A DNA stretch of 64,000 nt from Carpediemonas membranifera (taxonomy: Eukaryota; Fornicata). The notes under the pieces are model-generated. The model did not search any database, was not told the origin of the DNA, and worked only from the letters and a program-made list of their open reading frames with translations. The position numbers were made by a program, and so were the translations under genes. Position 1 is the first letter of the stretch. The number at the start of each line of letters is the position of its first letter. The stretch is taken from positions 868,001-932,000 of the forward strand of contig JAHDYR010000005.1 in NCBI GenBank assembly GCA_019828565.1, written 5' to 3'. Below are positions 57,788 through 64,000 of this stretch, piece after piece.

Positions 57788-58334
57788 GATTTGAATGACT
57801 CCAATGGTGACTCGGAGTGTATCGAATGATGATCTTCGTGCCAGTCGGACAGGAATAAGTCTCTTTGCAGTCTTTGAGGCCTGGTCGACCATGACCAGTG
57901 AAGCCAAGCTGTCAACACCAAGGGAACGAGGAGACCATGTGTGCTCACGATGACACAATTAGCTTGAGTCAGCTCAACGCCACGAGCGATTTAGTTTCCC
58001 CGGTGGGCTTCGAGGTCATCAGCGGCAGAGAGATGCCGGCGAAAGGGGACCCCAACGCGACGGGAACAACCGCACGCCGAGGACATGAACACTAGCTCTG
58101 ATAGTAAAAATGGCGGCACCGTCAATGACTCCGCGCTGGCGCTCGGTCGCCGGTCTGGCACTATTCAGAGTCGGTCAAGGAGGGAACCTGTGCCGCGAAC
58201 CCCTGTTAGACAGCATCAGCGGGGCCAGTAGACATCTCCGGGCCCGTGTCACCTCTCGTGTCACAGATTGCGGATTTAGTCATTTAGATTTGACCCGGAT
58301 CTTTTGAATCGTGAGAAGAATCCACAAAGTACGA
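57783..58334. other. Intergenic, 552 bases, with the second repeat copy
   Basis: No gene recognised. The repeat at 58093-58162 lies in it. Confidence 0.45.
58093..58162 (+). repeat. Short intergenic repeat, copy 2
   Basis: Partner of 55395-55475, about 2.7 kb away, direct orientation. Confidence 0.7.
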
Positions 58335-59210
58335 ATGCTGTATCTGGCAACTGCGTTCGGCATCGCGTCCATTATTCTTTGGCTGGCAGCAAAAGCGCCA
58401 CCGTTGCTACGAAAGATGGTGCTGCGTCGTAATGACGGATCTTTGTCACCAGCAACCGCCTTATCTGTCACATGGCTCGTTGCAGACGCTTCCAACATTG
58501 TTGGATGCGTCCTTACAGGGGCGCTCTGGACACAAATAGCGTTGCCTGCGCTCTTCCTCCTCCTGGACGGCATCGCTGTCTTCCAGCACGGCCTTTCCGA
58601 CAAAAGACTCTGGCCCCTGGTCTGCCGCTACTGCTCAGTCCCCGCAACCACCGGCAAGGTCAAATACATGATGCCCATTGTCAACCGCGGCATCGGCTTC
58701 TCCCCCGAGGAGATGTGTGCCCTCGCCCCCATCCTCGTCGGCGTCCTCAGCCTCGCCGGCTCAAGCGGCGATAGAATTGCTGGGATAGCCTGCAGATGGG
58801 TCGGTGTAGGCTTTGGCTGGCTCAGTACCTTGGGCTACCTTGCGGCAAGGAGCACGACCGTGGGGAAGGCCCTACGCCGAGTCATTGGGCGTGGTGGAGC
58901 AATAACTCTCGCCCTGGGGATAGCTGCCAACGCGGCTTATGTTCTCTCTATTGCATCGGCCGTCCCTCACACAGGCTGGGGCGAGGCTCTGCCCGTCCTG
59001 GTCCGCCAGTCTCCTTGGGTTGTCGGGGCATGCGGGGCCGCCCTTTTGGACGCGACTGTGCTTGCAATGACCGATTATAAGACCGTTACGCATGCTGCTG
59101 GTGCCCCCCAAGACAGCCCAGCCCCGCCCACACCAGTGTCCGACCGCAGCTTCACTGTGGACAGGCTCTCGTCACAGAGCTCGGTAGGGAGCCTGACCGC
59201 TGGGGAGTAG
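58335..59210 (+). CDS. PQ-loop family transporter (SLC66-like)
   Basis: 291 residues from the first ATG at 58335. Seven predicted membrane helices. First PQ-loop: WLAAKAPPLLRKMVLRRNDGSLSPATALSV-type segment (PP in place of PQ) followed by WLVADASNIVGCVLTGALWTQ, which is close to PQLC2/Ypq. The second PQ-loop is degenerate (GWLSTLGYLAARSTTVGKAL). Family members export cationic amino acids from lysosomes or vacuoles. The cytosolic C-terminal tail is Ser/Pro-rich. Confidence 0.8.
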   Translation: MLYLATAFGIASIILWLAAKAPPLLRKMVLRRNDGSLSPATALSVTWLVADASNIVGCVLTGALWTQIALPALFLLLDGIAVFQHGLSDKRLWPLVCRYCSVPATTGKVKYMMPIVNRGIGFSPEEMCALAPILVGVLSLAGSSGDRIAGIACRWVGVGFGWLSTLGYLAARSTTVGKALRRVIGRGGAITLALGIAANAAYVLSIASAVPHTGWGEALPVLVRQSPWVVGACGAALLDATVLAMTDYKTVTHAAGAPQDSPAPPTPVSDRSFTVDRLSSQSSVGSLTAGE

Positions 59211-59307
59211 GGTGTACAACTGGGCAGCGTCTTGTAAACTACTCTCTGCAAAGGCTGCCAGACACCGACGCTCAGTCGTTTACACATGCGGCACGGTGTA
59301 TGCGGCA

Positions 59308-59937
59308 TCACCAGAGGTCCCTGATCAACACAGGGCTGCGGGGGCTGGCCCGTCGCATGGGGTACGGCACGGGCGGCGGCACGGGGGGCGGTACGGGCGT
59401 CACCTGGACGATCTCGGGCACGACCGCAGGTACGGCCGCAGGCACATCGCTCTCCGTTGGCTCGTCTGATATAACACCGCCAACTTTCTCAATGCCATCG
59501 GTGGAGTCCACAGCATCGGGTGCAGGGTAAGGCTGCTCAGGCAGGGCGATGCTCTCGTCAGCCAGATCGGTCCCGATATCTAGGGAAGGAGGGGCCACAG
59601 GGTCATCTTCGGGCTCCTCAGACACGGGTTCTACCTCTAGAATGGCGTTGTCCGGCCCGATATCAGGGAGATCGTGGTGCTCCTCGGACAGGTCTGGCTC
59701 AACGGCGATCACACTGACGTCAAGCGGCAAGGAGGCTTCGAAAGACATGTCTAAGACGGGAATCGGTGTGGATATACGCTCTCCCTCCGCGGGGGAACGC
59801 CTTCTTAGCACAATGACGAGGACAACGGCCCCAATAGCGGCCGCAAGGAGAATTGCCAGAGCAATAGTAATAAGTAGTAGCAATGCGAGCACGATGACCA
59901 CAGCTATACCGGCAATAATTGCATAGTTGGATGCCAT
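59308..59937 (-). CDS. Hypothetical single-span membrane protein with acidic Pro-rich tail
   Basis: 209 residues from the ATG at 59935-59937. A very long hydrophobic segment at 5-45 (two helices or one long anchor) is followed by RRRS and an acidic, Pro-rich tail with a VPPPVPPPVP run near the end. No family recognised. Confidence 0.5.
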   Translation of the reverse strand: MASNYAIIAGIAVVIVLALLLLITIALAILLAAAIGAVVLVIVLRRRSPAEGERISTPIPVLDMSFEASLPLDVSVIAVEPDLSEEHHDLPDIGPDNAILEVEPVSEEPEDDPVAPPSLDIGTDLADESIALPEQPYPAPDAVDSTDGIEKVGGVISDEPTESDVPAAVPAVVPEIVQVTPVPPPVPPPVPYPMRRASPRSPVLIRDLW

Positions 59938-60145
59938 GCAGGCTTCGAGCAAGTGGACCACAGTGCAGATTAAGAACGGAGTCAGTTGTGGTTGGGTGGT
60001 TGTGGGAGGGCTAGCTCTCACTGACACCGACTCTCACCTCCTATGTTTGCTAGGGCAGGGTTCAGCATCCATGGGTCTGGCTGTCCTTCCCTGCTACGAA
60101 GCGGCGCAGAAGCCGTATAGTTTAACATATTGTACAGTCGTCATG

Positions 60146-61693
60146 TCATTCCAATTGCACTGCCACCAGCTTCCTCGTGTGAATTACCATCGGTCGGGTC
60201 ACCATCGGCTCGAGCACCACTGTCCTACCGTCCGCAGTCGCCGCCCCGAACCACCGGTCGGACCCATCCTGGAAGCTTAGCATGCTGGTCTTTGGGTCGA
60301 TAGCAAAGGCAGCTGCCCTCATAGGGACCTGGAGCATGTCGAACGCCGTCGAGTCAGCCCCGGCGATGGTCCAGCAGACGTGCCGCTTTTCGACATAGAA
60401 AGAGTCAACGCCGCGTGGTAGGGTCACTGGAGTCGCAGAGTTGCACCTGTCGCCCTCATGCAGCCCGGGAAGGAGGCCGACCACCGTGGCCGTCACTTGG
60501 CCGGCAAAGAGGACTGATGTGTCAGTCAGAAAGACGTTGAAGCAGTCAGAGGCGAGAATGTGGCGAATGACAAAGGGGAGCTCGGCCAGCCCTGCCATCG
60601 GGTCGGAGTGGCCCAGCCCGAGCTGGCCAAACGCGTTGTCCCCAGAGATGAGCTGATGGTCGTCCGCCCCGACGACAACGGCGTCTCTGTTGGATATGAT
60701 GTACTCTGGGGCAAAGCGGCGGGGCAGGGGCACGCGAGTGAACAGTCCGGGGTCGGCGGGTCGACCCACAAACCACCCCAGCTGGCGGCCCTCGACGACC
60801 AGGCCGACTGGGGTGAGCATGAAGGTGAAGGGCGACTCATCGCTGATGTAGATCCATTTCACAAGCCTGTGCTTCTGCCAGGGAGGCAGGCTGGCCTCGT
60901 GCTGAGCAACCTGCGGGCAGGCCTTGAATGTGAGGCGGGTCGGGTCATTGATGCCCATCCTGCTCCACTTCTCGATCTCATAAACGCCGTGTGTCGTCAC
61001 GGCCAGCTTCTTTGTCCGCTTCATGAAGATCGCCACGATCCGGGGGATGCGGACCATGAGATAACCGCCGATGAGCGCGTGGAACATGACCTTCGAGAAC
61101 CGTCGCCCCGCATACCCGCGGTGGTAGAAGTAGCCGTGACTGGGAATGCTCGCCTCGCCGTCCTTCTCGGCAATCTGGTGGCAGAAGAAGGTCTTCTTGC
61201 ACAGGAACCAGAGCGGCTTGGCTCGACGGGCACGCTCGGTCTTCAGCTCGGCGTCTGCGAAGTCCGGGTCGGCTCCGGCTTGCATCAGGCAGGCCCACAC
61301 CGTGCCCTGGAGCAGGGTGTGCAGGGCGACCGGGAGCTCCTCACCTTCCGCGAGCTCGAGGTTCATGCTGAGCGTGGGGCCGATGGTGAGTATGGAGCGG
61401 GCGCGATTGAGCAGGCCCTGGGCGCTGGGGACGGAGAGCGGCGGGATCTTAGATATCGCCGAGAGCAGCTCGGCAAAAGCGGCGGCATCGTCGCGTGATT
61501 CGTTGTTCAAAGGTTTCCTAAGTGATATATCATACGATGGAAAGCTCTGCTTGAACGCCAAGGCAACGCAGCGGGGCACATCGCCTGGTAGCTCTCCCGT
61601 GCACCTTGCCGCCAGGGCATATGCCGACACAAGAGTATTTGCAGTACTATCTGCGGCTATGTCCACATTGCCGCTCTGCACCTCGTTCTCCAT
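60146..61693 (-). CDS. RCC1-repeat-like hypothetical protein
   Basis: 515 residues. Only one clear RCC1-type signature, GDNAFGQLGLGHSDP near residue 375, with beta-rich surroundings (YIISNRDAVVVGADDHQLIS). The N-terminal 170 residues are helical. RCC1 propellers can be exchange factors or scaffolds; no function is assigned. Confidence 0.6.
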   Translation of the reverse strand: MENEVQSGNVDIAADSTANTLVSAYALAARCTGELPGDVPRCVALAFKQSFPSYDISLRKPLNNESRDDAAAFAELLSAISKIPPLSVPSAQGLLNRARSILTIGPTLSMNLELAEGEELPVALHTLLQGTVWACLMQAGADPDFADAELKTERARRAKPLWFLCKKTFFCHQIAEKDGEASIPSHGYFYHRGYAGRRFSKVMFHALIGGYLMVRIPRIVAIFMKRTKKLAVTTHGVYEIEKWSRMGINDPTRLTFKACPQVAQHEASLPPWQKHRLVKWIYISDESPFTFMLTPVGLVVEGRQLGWFVGRPADPGLFTRVPLPRRFAPEYIISNRDAVVVGADDHQLISGDNAFGQLGLGHSDPMAGLAELPFVIRHILASDCFNVFLTDTSVLFAGQVTATVVGLLPGLHEGDRCNSATPVTLPRGVDSFYVEKRHVCWTIAGADSTAFDMLQVPMRAAAFAIDPKTSMLSFQDGSDRWFGAATADGRTVVLEPMVTRPMVIHTRKLVAVQLE

Positions 61694-61819
61694 TGCTGCC
61701 GCACCATGTCAACCCCGGCGGAAGGATAATCCGTCGTCAACGGTCCTGACATACTTACAGGACGACCGACGACCGCCAGCAGTGTCTGCCGCGTGTCCAA
61801 CGGGTCGCAAACAGTGCCA

Positions 61820-61825
61820 TTTACT
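61820..61825 (-). terminator. AGTAAA poly(A)-like element of the lipase gene
   Basis: Lies 25 bases beyond the lipase stop on the minus strand. Confidence 0.45.
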
Positions 61826-61850
61826 CTTCTCTACGGTGGCTGTACACGCC

Positions 61851-63578
61851 TCAGTTCTTCACAGCGGGCTTCATCTCGGCCGACTCGAGAAAGTCAGCAA
61901 TGTCTGCTTGCACGGCCACACACTTCTTTAGCATCCGCACGTAGACCATCGGATGGTGCTGGATGACGCACGACTTGTGGATTAGGATGCGGCTGAACTC
62001 CTCGTTGGGAACCTCACTCGCGAAGATCAGCTTCTTGTTGAGACCGCCGAGCCGTCTCATCAGATCGTTAAATGGATTGATCGAGCTCAGCGCCTTCCCC
62101 ACTGGCGCCGTGGCGAGTGTACCAGTGTGGACCTTCGTGTCCTCTGTCACCACCGGAGCGGTCGACCCGGTCGCCTTACGCCATTCCTTGACGTCCGCCA
62201 GCAGGGCCTTGGTGTCCTCGTGGGTCAACCCGGCGAGTTGTACGACCCTCCCAGCCGGCAGCAGGGGCAGAAGGAGGAGCTCGGTGTCGTCGGAGTCGGC
62301 ATCGGCGTCGGGTTCGCCTGCGTCATCCGAGATGAGCTTTGTGACGGAGAATCCCTTGACGAAGCCCCTGAGCTTGGTGTAGATGGGGTTGCTCTTCCAC
62401 GGAACCTTGTCGTCCTCGCTATCTGAGTCGTCGAGCAGGCCCTCGGCGTGCTCTTCGTCCATGCCCTCGTCAGACGCCGCCCGGTGTTGCTCGCGCCAGT
62501 ACTCCTTCTTGCGGGCCATCATCTTCATGGCATGCTCGTCCTGCTTCTTCTGGTACTCCTTCTGCATATACTTGTGCATACGGCGTCTGATAAACCGGCT
62601 AGCCTGCGCGCTGTGACTCGAGGCGAGTGAAGGCGGCTCGACTGTCTCGAGCACGTCTACGATCTCCTCGGCGAGTGTCTGGAAGGATTGGTACGACAGC
62701 CTCGGGACGATGTCGGTACTATTGGCGATCGACGTGACGTACTGCTTGCTGGCGGTGATGTTGCCGACCGTGAACACACTGGGACAGGCGAAGGCGAAAC
62801 AGCGCACGTTGAACTCGTCCTTCAGCATCATCGTCAGGATGGCTGCCACACTGGCCCCCAGCGAGTGCCCAGTGAACGTCACGCGGTACCCGGTCTCGCC
62901 GACGTACTCCTTGAGCTCGTCCCGGATCCGGTCGACCATGTTGACCGCCGTCCGGAGCATGCCCTTGTGACAATAGCCGTCTTGGAACGGTACGGCGCTG
63001 GCAACGAGGTCTGTCATGATGTCTTGGACCGACAGGGTGCCTCTGATGCAGACGATGACCTCGCTCTTGGGCTTGAAGTCGAGCATGTAATAGCAGCAGT
63101 GGAAGGCCTCCTGCTTATCAGGGTATGACATGAAGATGATGCCCTCAGGGTCACCGGCAGTGTGGCTCTCGATCACTGTCTTGACGCGGTCCGCAGTAGG
63201 CATCCGCATCCACTTGGTCAGCATCGCGGCGCTGTCGATGATGCTGCCGTCTTCATTGAGCTTTTCAAGGTCCATAAAGAACTCTTCGGTGTAGCTGTAG
63301 TACGTGCCGCCGTATGAGGCCAGGCAGAAGGCCATGTACTCCGTCAGGTCGGCCAGCTCAGAGCTGCTGATGGTGTCGGATGGGTCGCGGCACTTGGGGC
63401 TCTTAAAGTACTCCGGTTTCAACTTCTGAAGCTCATATAGGGAGTAACCTACCGCTTGAAAGGGCAGGTTCATGCTGTCGAAGAGGAGAGAGAAGGTCTC
63501 GACGACCTCAGGGATCGCCGTGAAGCCGAAGCGGCTCCCATGCTTCATAAGCGCTTTAAACGATGGTATTGATGGCAT
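61851..63578 (-). CDS. Class 3 lipase, diacylglycerol lipase-like
   Basis: 575 residues from the ATG at 63576-63578. The alpha/beta-hydrolase core lies at about 160-330: VIVCIRGTLSVQDIMTDL (oxyanion region), the nucleophile elbow FTGHSLGASVAA, then NSTDIVPRLS with the likely catalytic Asp. The C-terminal part (about 345-575) is charged and includes a basic helical stretch KYMQKEYQKKQDEHAMK and an acidic segment. No membrane helix, so cytosolic or peripheral. The family cleaves acylglycerols; sn-1 DAG lipases share the IRGTLS and DIVPRLS segments. Confidence 0.85.
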   Translation of the reverse strand: MPSIPSFKALMKHGSRFGFTAIPEVVETFSLLFDSMNLPFQAVGYSLYELQKLKPEYFKSPKCRDPSDTISSSELADLTEYMAFCLASYGGTYYSYTEEFFMDLEKLNEDGSIIDSAAMLTKWMRMPTADRVKTVIESHTAGDPEGIIFMSYPDKQEAFHCCYYMLDFKPKSEVIVCIRGTLSVQDIMTDLVASAVPFQDGYCHKGMLRTAVNMVDRIRDELKEYVGETGYRVTFTGHSLGASVAAILTMMLKDEFNVRCFAFACPSVFTVGNITASKQYVTSIANSTDIVPRLSYQSFQTLAEEIVDVLETVEPPSLASSHSAQASRFIRRRMHKYMQKEYQKKQDEHAMKMMARKKEYWREQHRAASDEGMDEEHAEGLLDDSDSEDDKVPWKSNPIYTKLRGFVKGFSVTKLISDDAGEPDADADSDDTELLLLPLLPAGRVVQLAGLTHEDTKALLADVKEWRKATGSTAPVVTEDTKVHTGTLATAPVGKALSSINPFNDLMRRLGGLNKKLIFASEVPNEEFSRILIHKSCVIQHHPMVYVRMLKKCVAVQADIADFLESAEMKPAVKN

Positions 63579-63695
63579 TTCTAGTGTATATAAGTCTGTT
63601 GATGCCGCTTTGTGGCTGTGCTTTCGTGTCCTTTGAACGGTGTTCGCTCGTTGGCCGGTCGCCTTGCCCTGCGTCAAACTCAACCTGCCAAGCAC

Positions 63696-63701
63696 TTTAC
63701 T
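63696..63701 (-). terminator. AGTAAA poly(A)-like element at the SF3A3 stop
   Basis: Minus strand CAGTAAAGTG, overlapping the TAA stop. Confidence 0.5.
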
Positions 63702-64000
63702 GCCCCCCTAGCTTTGCCCGCTGCTTCTGTTTGTCGAGCTGGGCCCTTGTAACAACCACTCCGTCCTTCGTCAGGACCTCCGCGTCGCGACGGGGGTCAA
63801 AGCGTGCGGCTTCCTGCGCCTGAAGTGACGCCCACAGCTTCTTCGCCGCCTCTATCGTTCGTACCCCGTCAAATGCTGGGCTGTATGCGATCCCGAGCTT
63901 TGCCAGCCCACTTGCGTGCCGCCGCTCAGGGAAATGCTGCTCGAACGCAGCGAGCCCCTGGAACACATGACCGCCGCAGATCTCGCACGGGAACTCCTCG
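63697..64000 (-). CDS. Splicing factor 3a subunit 3 (SF3A3/Prp9), C-terminal part
   Basis: The last 100 codons; the gene continues past the window end. Visible: the C2H2-type zinc finger FPCEICGGHVFQG with EQHFPERRH, then GLAKLGI and a helical end (IEAAKKLWASLQ), then KDGVVVTRAQL. This matches the conserved SF3A3 terminus (CEICG.. .A..RHF.E.RH..G). SF3a is part of U2 snRNP and acts at branch-point recognition, which fits the introns found in this window. The frame is continuous to 63999. Confidence 0.88.
   Translation of the reverse strand, partial: EEFPCEICGGHVFQGLAAFEQHFPERRHASGLAKLGIAYSPAFDGVRTIEAAKKLWASLQAQEAARFDPRRDAEVLTKDGVVVTRAQLDKQKQRAKLGGQ

Noticed and set aside
60146-61693. Canonical RCC1 Ran exchange factor
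   Set aside because: Only one clear RCC1 signature is visible, and half of the protein is helical.

Overview
The window is nuclear DNA of a gene-dense, GC-rich, anaerobic protist, most likely a fornicate metamonad of the Carpediemonas/Giardia side of the tree. The lineage is inference and rests on four observations: eukaryote-only genes (conventional actin, two TOG-domain microtubule proteins of CLASP and XMAP215 type, eIF2A, myeloid leukemia factor, SF3A3); mostly intronless genes separated by short spacers; an AGTAAA element that overlaps or closely follows many stop codons, like the Giardia AGTRAA poly(A) signal; and four tiny introns (28, 28, 28 and 31 nt) whose branch-point-like motif is fused to the 3' splice site, as in Giardia and Trichomonas. 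Several enzymes look bacterial and anaerobic in origin: an AzoR-type FMN oxidoreductase, a C_GCAxxG_C_C protein, a cyclase/kynurenine-formamidase-type hydrolase, lysine 2,3-aminomutase and an SDR dehydrogenase.

Positions 1-26.8 kb form a nested set of near-identical repeats. A 6.07 kb direct repeat (1-6079 and 20756-26821) carries actin, thioredoxin, AzoR and two tail-anchored coiled-coil proteins. A 3.9 kb inverted repeat (2168-6079 and 7511-11425) encloses a 1.4 kb spacer with a third member of the tail-anchored family. A 2.09 kb inverted repeat (10690-12776 and 19244-21330) carries thioredoxin, the cyclase-type hydrolase and the C_GCAxxG_C_C protein; its 6.5 kb spacer holds a WD-like protein, CLASP and an alpha2delta-like membrane protein. 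The result is five thioredoxin copies (one cut by the window edge), three AzoR, three each of two tail-anchored proteins, two actins, and two full plus two truncated hydrolase copies. Several copies carry single-base indels or changed active-site residues.

Positions 26.8-64 kb are mostly single-copy: an SDR dehydrogenase, an unrecognised beta-rich protein, XMAP215, a 0.78 kb inverted duplication of a myeloid leukemia factor gene (34891-35667 and 40983-41755) around eIF2A, an anchored proline dehydrogenase, a TnpB/Fanzor-like zinc-ribbon relic and a membrane protein; then SLC43-like and MFSD1-like MFS transporters, a large unrecognised protein with an internal duplication, an intron-containing lysine 2,3-aminomutase, an intron-containing LEA2-like membrane protein, an intron-containing degenerate nucleotide cyclase, a DUF229 membrane enzyme, a frameshifted PIN/XPG-like gene, a PQ-loop transporter, an RCC1-like protein, a class 3 lipase and the C-terminal part of splicing factor SF3A3.

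There are no operons in the bacterial sense; genes lie on both strands, and divergent or convergent pairs are common. The shared theme of the repeated block is thiol/flavin redox chemistry plus tail-anchored membrane proteins. The other genes serve the cytoskeleton, membrane transport, translation and splicing.
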